Origin: Psychrobacter pygoscelis
GTDB lineage: Bacteria; Pseudomonadota; Gammaproteobacteria; Pseudomonadales; Moraxellaceae
Length of the DNA: 64,000 nt
Assembly (NCBI RefSeq): GCF_004335015.1
Contig: NZ_RQRU01000002.1
Location: forward strand, 124,001 to 188,000
Reading direction: 5' to 3'
Below, in pieces: positions 40,262 to 49,994 of this stretch (positions are counted from its first letter, which is position 1; every line of letters begins with the position of its first letter). Both the position numbers and the translations under genes were made by a program. The notes under the pieces are model-generated. The model was given only the letters and a program-made list of their open reading frames with translations, ran no database searches and was not told the origin of the DNA.

Positions 40262-43200
40262 ATGACTGACCTTTCTGCGACTGACCATGCCTCTACTGAC
40301 ACCTCGCACGATGCGATTGACCCCAATGTGCTGCCCAAGTTCTCCGACATGCCCGATGTCGCGCTCATGGATACCGCGCATGTAAATAAAGACACGCCGC
40401 CATTCATCTTAGTCGATGGCTCGTATTACCTATTTCGCACTTATCATGCGCTGCCTAAGACCATGATGACCACCCAAGGCCTCATGACCAATGCCATTCG
40501 TGGCACGCTCAACGCGCTACTCAAGCTAATGCGTCGTTATCACCCCACGCATATGGCGGTTTGTTTTGATACCAAGTCGCCTACCTTTCGTCATGCGCTC
40601 TCGCCTGAATATAAGGCGAATCGTCCGAAGATGGATGTCGAGCTGGCACAGCAGATTCCGTATATTCATCGTCTCGTTCGAGCGTTAGGCATTCCTCTGT
40701 TGCGTATCGAAGGGGCTGAGGCCGACGATATCATCGGTACGCTCACCCAGCGTGCGGTCGCTGAAGGTCATCATGTCGTCATCTCGACGGGTGATAAAGA
40801 CATGGCGCAGCTGGTCAATGACTGCGTGATACTAGAAGACAGCTTTACCGGCAAAATCACTGACATCCAAGGTGTCATCGATAAGTTCGGCATTAAACCC
40901 ACGCAAATGGTCGACTACCTCACGTTAATGGGCGACTCTTCTGACGGTATTAAAGGCGTACCTGGTATCGGTAAAAAAACTGCGGCCAAGCTGCTCAATG
41001 AGTATGAGAGCCTTGGTGGTATCTTAGCCAATGCTGAGAATATCAAAGGCCGGGCAGGTAAGAACCTCATAGAACATGCCGATGACATTCCAATGAACTC
41101 GCAGTTGGCGACCATCGTAACCGACCTTGATATCGGTCAAGATTGGGAAGATTTGCGCGTTAATACTGATGCCACTGCCTTTATCGACGAGCTGCGCGAC
41201 CTCTACAGTGAGCTGGAGTTCAAAAATGAGCTGGCTTCACTCGATCATCCCAACCACCCTGCCAATGTGCAAAATGACGCTCAAAATGGCAATGACAGCA
41301 TAGATAACAGTAAGGCCGCAAGCGAGTCGCAAGCGCAAATCGCCAAGACCCTACAAAATCAAAAGCAACACGCTATCATCGAAAATATCAAAGACAGCAA
41401 AGGTCACGATAAAGCGTGGCACACCGTCTTAGATATGCTAGCCTTTGAGTCGCTATTAGAGCGTCTGGCTAGTGCTGAGCATTTTGTCATCGATACTGAG
41501 ACCACCAGTATTAATTGGCGCGAAGCTGATATCGTCGGTTTATCTTTTGCTCTTCAGTCGCATGAGGCCTATTACATTCCGCTGAATCATGTCGCTTATG
41601 TTGAGCCGGTCAAGACCAAAAAAACCAAGGCTAAAAAAGACGCTGACGTAGAGACGCCAGAAGACAGCTTAGCCTTAGAAGACGCTCCAGTAGAAGATGA
41701 GCTTATCGGTAAGCAACTCGACCGCGATAGCGTCCTCGCCAAGCTCAAACCCATCTTAGAAAACCCGAAGATTGGTAAAATTGGTCAGCACCTTAAGTAC
41801 GATGCCCATGTCCTCAGCCGCTATGGTATCGACCTTAATATCGAACCAAAGAATTGGGCGATGGACACCATGCTAGCCAGCTATGTCATTAACGCGGCGA
41901 TTACCCGTCATGGCATGGACGACCTCGCCCGCCACTACTTGCACACGCAAACCATCACTTATGAAGATGTAGCTGGTAAGGGGGCTAAGCAAGTCACTTT
42001 TGATAAAGTCGCTATCGATATCGCCAGCGACTATGCTTGCGAAGATGCGGACATTACCTATCAGCTGTTTGAGTTGTTCCAAGCCAAACTTAAAGACGAC
42101 GAGAACAATCAAAAGCTTCTGCAAGCGCTAGAAATCCCCACTGCACAAATCCTGTGTCAGATGGAAGCGGAAGGTATTTTGATTAAGCGGCCCTTCCTTA
42201 ATGAGCTGTCTATCCGCTTCGATGAAGAGATTATCGCGTTAGAGAAGCGCGCCTATGAGGTGGCAGGTGAAGCGTTTAATCTAGGCTCGCCCAAGCAGCT
42301 TGGCGAGATACTGTTTGATAAGCTCGGCGTGCCCGGTGGTAAAAAGACCAAATCTGGGCAATACTCCACCTCAGAGGCGGTATTATCAAAGATAGACCAC
42401 GAGCTAGTGGATATCGCTTTAGAGTATCGCAGTCTTGCCAAGCTCAAAAACACCTATACCGATGCGCTAGATGCAGTAGCCGATAGCGAGACTGACCGCG
42501 TGCACACCAGCTACCACCAAGCGTTGACCAGTACCGGTCGTCTGTCTTCTACTGACCCCAACTTGCAGAATATTCCGATTCGAACTGCCACGGGCCGTCT
42601 CATTCGCCAAGCATTCATCGCCCCCAAAGGCCGCGTTATCCTAGCGGCAGATTACTCACAGATTGAGCTACGCTTAATGGCACATTTCTCTGGTGACGCC
42701 AACCTCACGCGGGCGTTTAATGAAGGCCTCGACATTCACACCGCCACCGCTGCCGAAGTGTTAGGCAAAGCGGTCGAGGGCGTCACTCCAACCGAGCGCC
42801 GCAACGCTAAGGCCATTAACTTCGGTCTGCTCTACGGCATGAGCGCCTTTGGTCTTGCCAAGCAGCTGCAGATGAGCCGTGAAGAAGCACAAAGCTATAT
42901 CAAGCTGTACTTTAGCCGCTATCCGGGCGTGCAACAGTATATGCAAGACACCCGTGCCAGTGCCTATGAGCACGGCTATATCGAGACCATCTTGGGCCGC
43001 AAGCTGTACACTCCTGATATCACTAACAGCAACCGCATGGTCAAGCAAGCTGCCGAACGCGCCGCGATTAATGCTCCCTTACAGGGCAGCGCCGCCGATA
43101 TCATTAAGCTGGCGATGATTGCCGTTGATAAGGTGTTACCAAAAGAGTCTGCCAAGATGCTCCTGCAAGTACATGATGAATTGGTGTTTGAAGTGGACGA

Positions 43201-43351
43201 GGACAAGACCGATGAGATTAGTGCTTTGATTAAACAGGCTATGGAAGAAGTGCTTAGTACTACAGCCAAAGACATGGGCTGGGATGTGGACTTTGCCGTA
43301 CCGCTGGTGGTTGAGACCGATATCGGTGAGAACTGGGATGAAGCGCATTAA
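40262..43351 (+). CDS. polA: DNA polymerase I
   Basis: Repair and Okazaki-fragment polymerase. The 1029-residue protein holds a 5'-3' exonuclease domain (about 40-330, starting FILVDGSYYLFRTYHAL), a 3'-5' exonuclease domain with intact acidic residues (DTET near residue 411, LKYD, and YACEDAD), and the polymerase domain with DYSQIELR, RRNAKAINFGLLYG and QVHDELVFE. It is about 100 residues longer than E. coli Pol I. The extra length is an N-terminal extension of some 35 residues, a linker of low complexity (about 335-375), and a Lys/Asp/Glu-rich insert after the first exonuclease motif (about 455-490). Confidence 0.96.
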   Translation: MTDLSATDHASTDTSHDAIDPNVLPKFSDMPDVALMDTAHVNKDTPPFILVDGSYYLFRTYHALPKTMMTTQGLMTNAIRGTLNALLKLMRRYHPTHMAVCFDTKSPTFRHALSPEYKANRPKMDVELAQQIPYIHRLVRALGIPLLRIEGAEADDIIGTLTQRAVAEGHHVVISTGDKDMAQLVNDCVILEDSFTGKITDIQGVIDKFGIKPTQMVDYLTLMGDSSDGIKGVPGIGKKTAAKLLNEYESLGGILANAENIKGRAGKNLIEHADDIPMNSQLATIVTDLDIGQDWEDLRVNTDATAFIDELRDLYSELEFKNELASLDHPNHPANVQNDAQNGNDSIDNSKAASESQAQIAKTLQNQKQHAIIENIKDSKGHDKAWHTVLDMLAFESLLERLASAEHFVIDTETTSINWREADIVGLSFALQSHEAYYIPLNHVAYVEPVKTKKTKAKKDADVETPEDSLALEDAPVEDELIGKQLDRDSVLAKLKPILENPKIGKIGQHLKYDAHVLSRYGIDLNIEPKNWAMDTMLASYVINAAITRHGMDDLARHYLHTQTITYEDVAGKGAKQVTFDKVAIDIASDYACEDADITYQLFELFQAKLKDDENNQKLLQALEIPTAQILCQMEAEGILIKRPFLNELSIRFDEEIIALEKRAYEVAGEAFNLGSPKQLGEILFDKLGVPGGKKTKSGQYSTSEAVLSKIDHELVDIALEYRSLAKLKNTYTDALDAVADSETDRVHTSYHQALTSTGRLSSTDPNLQNIPIRTATGRLIRQAFIAPKGRVILAADYSQIELRLMAHFSGDANLTRAFNEGLDIHTATAAEVLGKAVEGVTPTERRNAKAINFGLLYGMSAFGLAKQLQMSREEAQSYIKLYFSRYPGVQQYMQDTRASAYEHGYIETILGRKLYTPDITNSNRMVKQAAERAAINAPLQGSAADIIKLAMIAVDKVLPKESAKMLLQVHDELVFEVDEDKTDEISALIKQAMEEVLSTTAKDMGWDVDFAVPLVVETDIGENWDEAH

Positions 43352-43384
43352 GCGTTAAACAATATCATAGCATTTTGTTTTGAA

Positions 43385-43425
43385 GTCTCCCTTTCTAAAA
43401 GGGAAATTTAGAGGGATTTGCTTTT
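43385..43425. repeat. Possible dispersed palindromic element
   Basis: TCTCCCTTTC and AAAGGGA form a short stem, and GGGATT-type sequence follows. Similar CCCTTT-AAAGGG phrases are common between genes of related bacteria, but only one is seen here. Confidence 0.35.
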
Positions 43426-43450
43426 ATAGTTTAACTATTAATGAAAAGGT

Positions 43451-43480
43451 AAGCTGGGCATTTTGCTCAGCTTATTTTTT
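43451..43480 (+). terminator. Terminator of polA
   Basis: Ten-base stem AAGCTGGGCA / TGCTCAGCTT with one G-T pair and a short T loop, followed by ATTTTTTT. Confidence 0.9.
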
Positions 43481-43770
43481 TGCGTTGTTGGTCACGAGGG
43501 TTGGGTATTCAGAAGAATTTATTGGTTAAAGAAATGGCGCAGGTTTCGTAGCTTATCCTGCCGTCCGCTATTATTCTACTATTTTAGCCGAGGCGCTTCC
43601 TAATGGCTGGGAGCGATCCTGTTACCTCGAGTCCACTGCTAGCCAAGTCTATGCACTATCCACCACCAAGTACCTGCGCAAAAATCACATAACGCTTTAT
43701 TATTGCTGCAGTTTGATTTACTCTGACGGTGCTCCTAACGACCTTAAATAAGAATTGAAGCTCGATCTCT

Positions 43771-44967
43771 ATGAATAAGTCTTTGAACATCAGCACGCAG
43801 ATAACCCGCCTCGTTATCTGTCTCCTCATTACCGCCCCCGCAGTAGCGACTGCCTCAGTGAATACGGCGACTGATCCAGCCGTCTCAGACACCACAGCGC
43901 CCTTAAGCGAGGATATGGCTAACTCAACTGAAGATAGTACCAAGCCCCTGTTTAATCCTGCTAGCGCTATCCATATTAAAACAGCGAGCCAATTAACTGA
44001 TCAGTTAGGCTACCAAAACTCACCATCAGACACCAAGCTCACCCACACTGAGAAACACTGGTCGGATGAAAGACGAGAGGATGTTCAAGATCAGCTGCAT
44101 CTATGGGCCAATAATATGAACGCTTGGTTCGGTGAGCCGGATAGCAAAAACCCTGCTACCGCCAACCTGCGAGTGATACTAGATACCCGCTGGGTAGATG
44201 ATCCAGTCGCGGGCAGCAGCGTGACTGTCGAGCCTAGAGTTCGCGGCCGCTTAAAGCTACCTGTCTTGGAGCGACGCCTTAGCCTGATCATCGGTGATAC
44301 CGACCTTGATAATGAAGCGGAGCTACGACGAGACTCAACAGGCAGAAGCTATCACACCCAAACCAGTGAACAAGATAAGATTATTGATCGTCAAAAGGTG
44401 CGTAGCGACAATGCGTCTATCGCCTTGCGTTGGTCACGTTTTAGTGAAAGTATTGACAGTGAGCTGGGCGTTGAGACGGATATCGATGTGGGTATCCGCT
44501 CTCTTGATGACCCCTTTATCAAAGTGAGTGTGGATAAAGACTGGTACGAAGATGAGCAGCTCAGAGTCAAGAGCGATACCTTTTATCGCTATGGTCTTGA
44601 TAGTGAGCACTATGCACGAGGGGGGCTTGAACTAAAGCTTGCCAGCCGCGCTGACCGATTTATCAATAATCGCACGGCTATTCATTATCGACATCAAGAT
44701 AATAATGAGCGCACCACGTGGAACAATGATCTGCGTCAGATTCATCACTTCGGCAATCAAAAACAGCTGGCCTATGGCATCTCCACTGGTGGCGATTTTG
44801 CTCAAGATACACCGCTGCTCAATAGCTATGGTCCAGCTATCAGCTATCGCCAGCCGGTTTGGCGAGACTGGCTCTATCTACAGACTGAGCTGAATTATTA
44901 TAATGATAAAGCTTTGCATAAAGACCACTACCCCTCTGCCCTACTGCGTATGGAGGCGTTATTTTAG
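43771..44967 (+). CDS. Putative outer-membrane beta-barrel protein
   Basis: Not recognised by name. The 398-residue product has a signal peptide cut near VATA|SVNT. The middle and end show alternating hydrophobic and polar residues (for example RLSLIIGDTD, WLYLQTELNYYND), and the last residue is Phe (LLRMEALF), the usual signal for outer-membrane insertion by Bam. Many charged residues (Asp, Arg, Lys) lie between the strands. No enzymatic motif was seen. It stands alone after polA. Beta-barrel assignment is an inference from composition and the C-terminal Phe. Confidence 0.6.
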   Translation: MNKSLNISTQITRLVICLLITAPAVATASVNTATDPAVSDTTAPLSEDMANSTEDSTKPLFNPASAIHIKTASQLTDQLGYQNSPSDTKLTHTEKHWSDERREDVQDQLHLWANNMNAWFGEPDSKNPATANLRVILDTRWVDDPVAGSSVTVEPRVRGRLKLPVLERRLSLIIGDTDLDNEAELRRDSTGRSYHTQTSEQDKIIDRQKVRSDNASIALRWSRFSESIDSELGVETDIDVGIRSLDDPFIKVSVDKDWYEDEQLRVKSDTFYRYGLDSEHYARGGLELKLASRADRFINNRTAIHYRHQDNNERTTWNNDLRQIHHFGNQKQLAYGISTGGDFAQDTPLLNSYGPAISYRQPVWRDWLYLQTELNYYNDKALHKDHYPSALLRMEALF

Positions 44968-45577
44968 AAAGCAGTGATAAGAAAACGCAAGCTGAGCATA
45001 TTGTCCGTATGTTCTCGCTAGCCTGTGCCCTCTACTACGCAAGCCTAGCCTAGAGATTAGCACTTAAATAGCGGCGATTTATAGGCAGCGAGCTGGCTAC
45101 CACCGTGTCTGCCATGATAGAGATAGGGGCTACTGGCAGTTAACTGCCAAGCACTTTCCTTATTCACTACGAATAAACCGCCTAGCCCCTCTGATCCTCA
45201 TAAAGAGAAGGATAATCTTCATCAATCGCATATCCCGATACCAGTAAAAATAAGGTCGGTACGCCGCCGATTTCTCTAATGCCATACTACGCAGCTGCCA
45301 CACAGTACCGAAGATATCGGTAGCAGTCACCGTCGCTATCATAATCTGAACCATAAAATGCGCTTGAGAGAGACAGAGTTGCCTGCAATGGTGGTATTAA
45401 TCTTATTGTTACTTTCATGTGCCAATCGTAGTAAAAGACAAGTGATTTAAAGCAGGCAATAATTCAGCCACTTAATCTAACCCCTTAATCTAACCACTGA
45501 AGTCCAAAGTACTGCTAGGGTAATGTGGTTTAAACCTTGTATCATTAGTCTATATTTCTCAATTTTCTTCTTACTTA
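44968..45577. other. Region with possible small remnant frames, minus strand
   Basis: 610 bases with no convincing gene. On the minus strand a 64-codon open frame from 45354 to 45160 overlaps another frame that starts at 45418 (MKVTIRLIPPLQATLSLSSA) and reads on past one TAG stop for about 80 codons. The signal-like start and single stop look like a decayed small exported protein, but the evidence is thin. Confidence 0.3.
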
Positions 45578-46501
45578 TTAATAGACTTTTTTAATCTCAC
45601 CCTCAATAAAGTCCGCCGCCACTTCATTATAATTCTGACAGTCGACTCGCCCTTTGCTAGTATCAGTATTAAGCTGACTCTCTTGCTTGGGGGTTACCAC
45701 CGCATCATAGACCTTGCCGTCAAACTGCACCGCGCCGCGGTAAGACTTCAGACCACTCTCTGCATCGATAATTAAGTCATTGGCAATGTAGCTCACCGCG
45801 ATATCGTTGGTAGTGCCAAAGGACAATTGAGCCATCTCACTGCTGAAAGGTTGGTCACCTTGCCAAGCCATAAGCGTCGAATAATCTGTCAGTTTATCCG
45901 TACTAAACTTGGTGCTGGTTTTATCTATTTTTGTCCGTGGCACATAGCAAATAGCGCCTTCTGGGAAGACTAAACCTTGTGTTTGGGTCGCTGGTAGCTG
46001 ATCCAAGACAGTACTAAAGCCTGTCGCTGCAGCCTCGCCTACACCTGATTTTCCGCTGATATCTACCGCCTGATAATCGATATCATGACGTAGTACGCCA
46101 CCCGACTCCTTATCTTTCCATAGGAGATGATAAGATAGCGCAGAATCGATGAACGTATCGGCCACTTTTCGTATATTACTGGCGGTGGCCACGGTGACTT
46201 TATCGGCCAACAGATAGTTGGTATTATTTTTATTATTGTCTGTATTGTCATTGCCAAAGAGTGACTTGACCGTGGTTTGTGTCCGCTCAGCCGTTATTTT
46301 AATATCCGCTCTTTCGATATAATCGACAGTGTGATTTTGCCTTTGCTGATAGCCGAATGCTACTATCTCAACCACGGCAGCGTCGTTAGTTTTTTTGTCT
46401 TTAGCAAATATCCCTTGCTCCTCAAAGATACAACCGCCGACAGCTAGCGACAATAGGCTAATTATTAAGGCTTTATTTATAGCTGCTTTTTTTATTATCA
46501 T
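45578..46501 (-). CDS. Putative lipoprotein
   Basis: Not recognised. The product of about 307 residues starts MIIKKAAINKALIISLLSLA and has a lipobox VGGC ending at Cys24, so it should be a lipoprotein. An in-frame GTG two codons upstream is also possible. The mature part is polar, with a poly-Asn stretch (NDNTDNNKNNTNYLL) in the first third. It has two more cysteines (AICYVP and VDCQNY). No catalytic motif was seen. The gene is divergent from a short-chain dehydrogenase gene. Confidence 0.72.
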   Translation of the reverse strand: MIIKKAAINKALIISLLSLAVGGCIFEEQGIFAKDKKTNDAAVVEIVAFGYQQRQNHTVDYIERADIKITAERTQTTVKSLFGNDNTDNNKNNTNYLLADKVTVATASNIRKVADTFIDSALSYHLLWKDKESGGVLRHDIDYQAVDISGKSGVGEAAATGFSTVLDQLPATQTQGLVFPEGAICYVPRTKIDKTSTKFSTDKLTDYSTLMAWQGDQPFSSEMAQLSFGTTNDIAVSYIANDLIIDAESGLKSYRGAVQFDGKVYDAVVTPKQESQLNTDTSKGRVDCQNYNEVAADFIEGEIKKVY

Positions 46502-46657
46502 CTGCACACCCTATTTTTAAGACGCTTCTAGCCTCTGTAAATTGATAATTGACTTGAGTTAGTAGCGCTACTGTAATATAACATACGTTCAGTATCATTT
46601 AATGCTTTAGGAACTTTTCTCTCCCATGTACTCTCGCTTTTATACAAGGAAGTCATT

Positions 46658-47443
46658 ATGAATGTTCTCATCACTGGCGCATCTCGCGGTATCGGCCTAG
46701 CAACTGCCAAAAAACTTGCGGCCAAAGGTCATAACGTCGGTCTATTCGATATTGATCTTCCGGAGCTTGGTCTCGCTATTAAGCATAAATCGTTCAAAAA
46801 GGCGCATAAATCAAAGTCTATCTTGCACGGCAATCTGGATGTCACTAATCCCGATGACTGGGACAGTGCTATTGAGCAGATGACGAGCGCCTTTGGCGGT
46901 GTGGACGTACTCATCAATAATGCGGGTATTCTTATCACCGGTGAACTACCAGAGTCTGACTTGGACAAGCAGCTTATGCTCGTCGATATCAACTGTAAGG
47001 GTATCTTGATTGGCTGCCACAAAGTCGCTCAGCAGCTCAAAGGCGACAAATTTAGCAAAATTATCAATCTGTCTTCAGCCTCTGCCATCTATGGTCAGCC
47101 CGAACTTGCACCCTATTCTGCCAGTAAGTTCTTCGTTCGCGGCTTAACCGAAGGCTTGAATATTGAGCTTGCGCCGCGTGGCATTAAAGTCATCGATGTC
47201 ATGCCCTTATGGGTCAAAAGTGACATGACAAAAAATGTCGACGTCACTAGTATCAGACGTTTGGGCAAGAATTTAACCCCTGATGATGTGGCTAAGACCT
47301 TATATAAGCTTACCACTTCACCCAATCGGAAGCTGACTAAGACCCACTATGCGGTCGGCCTGCCAGCCAAAGTATTTGAGAAACTAGCACAAGTTACCCC
47401 TGACAAGATTACCCGCTGGTTAAATCAAAAGATTGGCGCTTAA
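46658..47443 (+). CDS. Short-chain dehydrogenase/reductase
   Basis: NAD(P)-dependent oxidoreductase of the SDR family, 261 residues. The cofactor motif is TGASRGIGLATAKKL near the N-terminus, NNAG follows at about residue 87, and the catalytic Ser-Tyr-Lys are in LSSASAIYGQPELAPYSASKF. Classical SDR length. The C-terminal part is variable and gives no substrate clue. AAGGAAG lies before the ATG. A terminator follows. Confidence 0.88.
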   Translation: MNVLITGASRGIGLATAKKLAAKGHNVGLFDIDLPELGLAIKHKSFKKAHKSKSILHGNLDVTNPDDWDSAIEQMTSAFGGVDVLINNAGILITGELPESDLDKQLMLVDINCKGILIGCHKVAQQLKGDKFSKIINLSSASAIYGQPELAPYSASKFFVRGLTEGLNIELAPRGIKVIDVMPLWVKSDMTKNVDVTSIRRLGKNLTPDDVAKTLYKLTTSPNRKLTKTHYAVGLPAKVFEKLAQVTPDKITRWLNQKIGA

Positions 47444-47796
47444 TCCTCTTCTCAATCTTCTCTCTTCTACCTCATCTAAAACCGGCTGAATGTCGGTTTT
47501 TTTATATTTAAACCTCGTAGAATAACTGCCGCTAGTGCTGATTCTATAAATTTTACCAGTCTCTCTAAAAATATTGATTATTATTCGCATTGGTTACATC
47601 TCGTGACGCTTAGCTCATAACTGCTCACATAATTCGGACAGCTAATAACCCACGGCTGCCTGTCTAGCTTTTATAATCCTAATTAACAAATGATCACTAA
47701 ATTTAATAACTATTTTATAACGGTTTATAACGGCTTTAAGCCTTTGGTTAAGCCGATTTAACTCTAAAATTAACGAATGATTATAAGGATTAACTT
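47444..47796. other. Intergenic region before ferritin
   Basis: 353 bases with the SDR terminator and, at about 47731-47756, an imperfect inverted repeat (CGGCTT / AAGCCG) near the expected ferritin promoter. No Fur box was recognised here. Confidence 0.4.
47478..47503 (+). terminator. Terminator of the SDR gene
   Basis: AAACCG and CGGTTT arms around a short loop, followed by a T run. Confidence 0.82.
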
Positions 47797-48339
47797 ATGA
47801 GCGATAAGCGCATTTCAGACGATATGGAACAAGCCCTAAACAGACAGATGAATCAAGAAGCTCAACAGGCTCAGGCCTATCTGGCTCTTGGTGTTTGGGC
47901 TGAATCCAATAACTACGGTGGCATTGCTGACTTCTTCTATAAGCATTCAGAAGAAGAGCGCCAGCACATGTTTAAGTTTTTAGAATATATCAATACGCGT
48001 GGTGGTGAAGCGAAAATCGGCGCAATAGCCGCACCCGCTGACAACCCAAGCAATCTTAAAGAGTGTATTGAAGATGTCTGGCAGCATGAGCTTGAAAACT
48101 CACGCAAAATCTATGATTTAGTCGATAAGGCAATGGCAGAAAAAGACTGGCCGACATTTAATTTCTTGCAGTGGTTCGTCAAAGAGCAAATTGAAGAAGA
48201 GGCGTTGATTGACGGTCTTCGCGATAAGTTTGCTTTGGCATCAGAAGATAGGGTCAATAATGCCAACTTTTACTCGCTTGATCGCGATATGCAAGATGCC
48301 TCACAAGAGGCAGAGCTGCCCCGTGAGCAAAAGCTATAA
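47797..48339 (+). CDS. ftnA: Non-heme ferritin
   Basis: Iron-storage protein of 180 residues that oxidises ferrous iron and stores it in a 24-subunit shell. Ferroxidase ligands fit Glu in MNQEAQQAQ, then EEERQHMFKF (Glu and His), with later Glu residues around EQIEEEAL. The four-helix pattern is complete. There is no haem-binding Met as in bacterioferritin, so it is a non-haem ferritin. It has a short extra C-terminal tail (MQDASQEAELPREQKL). No ferredoxin partner is adjacent. Confidence 0.9.
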   Translation: MSDKRISDDMEQALNRQMNQEAQQAQAYLALGVWAESNNYGGIADFFYKHSEEERQHMFKFLEYINTRGGEAKIGAIAAPADNPSNLKECIEDVWQHELENSRKIYDLVDKAMAEKDWPTFNFLQWFVKEQIEEEALIDGLRDKFALASEDRVNNANFYSLDRDMQDASQEAELPREQKL

Positions 48340-48389
48340 CGCTCTTGTGCTGAACGCTTCGTTTAGCTACTACTGATTGTTTCACTTTA

Positions 48390-48421
48390 ACCCTAACTGT
48401 CCCCTCGGTTAGGGTCTTTTT
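48390..48421 (+). terminator. Terminator of ferritin
   Basis: ACCCTAAC and GTTAGGGT arms with a GC-rich loop, followed by CTTTTT. Confidence 0.85.
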
Positions 48422-48496
48422 GTGCTTAGAATTTGCTGAGCTGACCAGTTCCCCTCAAAGCATCTCATCAAACCAACTCTACTTAAACTGAGTGCC

Positions 48497-49888
48497 TTAC
48501 TTAAACTGAGTACCTTGTTGACTGGCCTTAGATATTCGAACTTGATCGTCTCTAGACTGCGTAGCATCAAACACATTACTATGAATAACGGTATGCTGTA
48601 TCCCAGCATGAAGTCCTGCCTGCTCGCCCTTTTGATCGCTGGCATATCGCTCACGAATCTCAGAGCCAACTTTGATGGCTACCCCACCGACTTGACTAAA
48701 GTCATTACCGCTAATCTGAGTCCCATCATCTTCAATGATGATGCCTGATTCTACCTGAATAAAGGTATTGTCTTTAATAAGGTTATGCTTAGCACTATCG
48801 ATGTGATAGCTGGCAAAAGCAGTCTTAGCCAGTGGGTAAGCACCACACTCAAAGCCTTTAAGGTTACGTGATTGCCGTGAGGCTACCCAGACAGCGACTG
48901 GCTCATCGCGGAAGGTATTGCCCTCTATGATGTTGTCACTAGCAGACTCGGTACGTTTAAAGTAATTGCTACGGCTGGGGTCATTGGCGTGCTCAAAGCA
49001 ATTACGATACAGGTGAATACTGCCCGCGCCATTATGGACAAATTTGTTATTTTGAATGGTATTAAAGGCAGAAGAATCCACAGCGATGGCCTCACGATTG
49101 GGCTTGAAGCTGCGAAAGCCATTATCGACGAATACGGAGTTCTGAATCGTATTATGCTGGCTGCCAAATTCTAAATACAACCCTACTGTCCCCGAGCGTA
49201 CCACTTGTAGCTGATCAAAGCTCACATGATGCACATGGTCACCGACGAAAATACCACTATTTTTACTACCATTGCTAGTGACATTGATAACTCGAATGTC
49301 ATGCGGTGCCAGCGCTCTATTACTATCTGGATTGGTCAAACCTTTGGAATAACGGCTATTTGGATTGGTCTTTTGCCGAATATGAAGCGCATGACCGTAG
49401 CCTTGAATGTGGCAATTGGCAACGGTAATGTCTTTGATAGCTTTATCAGCTCTGGGGCGAATGGTAATCGCTGATTTACTGTCAGTAGCTGCATTAGAAC
49501 TGAGTATCGCGCCGTTACAGTTCAGTGAGGTGTCAGAACTGTCGAGCACGAATTGCACACCTTTACCGGTCAGGTCGCACTGCGGCGCAAGGACGGTGTG
49601 CCCGGTGATAGTGACGACTTGGCCAGCTTGCAGTTGCTCGCATGCTAGCTGCTGGGTGGATTTTGGTAGATCGGTAGCGACGACGGGCTTATTGATTATT
49701 AGCTCATTATTACTGGTCGCTGGCGCTGAGATGGGGGAGCGAGGTAACCGTTCACAACCTGATAAAGTGGTGACGCACGCGCCAATCAGTACGCTAAATA
49801 AAATATTGAATCTGCCATGATGCAGCAGATAAGACGGATAAGGATATGCGCTCGGTGTGATGCAGAGCTTCTTACACTTTTTGAACAT
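48497..49888 (-). CDS. Lipoprotein with right-handed parallel beta-helix
   Basis: A 463-residue exported protein. The hydrophobic stretch FSVLIGACVTTLSGC ends in a lipobox (LSGC), so it is probably a lipoprotein with an unusually long N-terminal part. The rest has repeated turns with Asn ladders, such as NTIQNNKFVHNG, NIIEGNTFRD, NLIKDNTFI and IVIEDDGTQISGND, the pattern of a NosD/pectate-lyase-like beta-helix. Such folds bind or cut polysaccharides, but no catalytic residues were identified. AAGGTG precedes the ATG. It is divergent from a small acidic gene. Confidence 0.82.
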   Translation of the reverse strand: MFKKCKKLCITPSAYPYPSYLLHHGRFNILFSVLIGACVTTLSGCERLPRSPISAPATSNNELIINKPVVATDLPKSTQQLACEQLQAGQVVTITGHTVLAPQCDLTGKGVQFVLDSSDTSLNCNGAILSSNAATDSKSAITIRPRADKAIKDITVANCHIQGYGHALHIRQKTNPNSRYSKGLTNPDSNRALAPHDIRVINVTSNGSKNSGIFVGDHVHHVSFDQLQVVRSGTVGLYLEFGSQHNTIQNSVFVDNGFRSFKPNREAIAVDSSAFNTIQNNKFVHNGAGSIHLYRNCFEHANDPSRSNYFKRTESASDNIIEGNTFRDEPVAVWVASRQSRNLKGFECGAYPLAKTAFASYHIDSAKHNLIKDNTFIQVESGIIIEDDGTQISGNDFSQVGGVAIKVGSEIRERYASDQKGEQAGLHAGIQHTVIHSNVFDATQSRDDQVRISKASQQGTQFK

Positions 49889-49994
49889 CTAGTGACACCT
49901 TGCTACTGGTAGTCGTCCGTTTTAATTGACACACTATAAGGGTAAATTTTAATCTTAAAACTGATTTTGACATGTTAAAAACAAGGATAGCATA

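Larger units (their letters stand above)
43352..43770. other. Intergenic region after polA
   Basis: 419 bases with a palindromic element at about 43385-43425, the polA terminator, and about 270 bases with no clear gene. The final part should hold the promoter of the gene at 43771. Confidence 0.4.

Noticed and set aside
40022..40381. 119-codon minus-strand frame over the polA start
   Set aside because: It covers the ohr terminator and the polA N-terminus in antisense and has no family pattern.
49407..49820. 137-codon plus-strand frame antisense to the beta-helix gene
   Set aside because: No ribosome site or family pattern; the minus-strand gene has a signal peptide, lipobox and Asn ladders.
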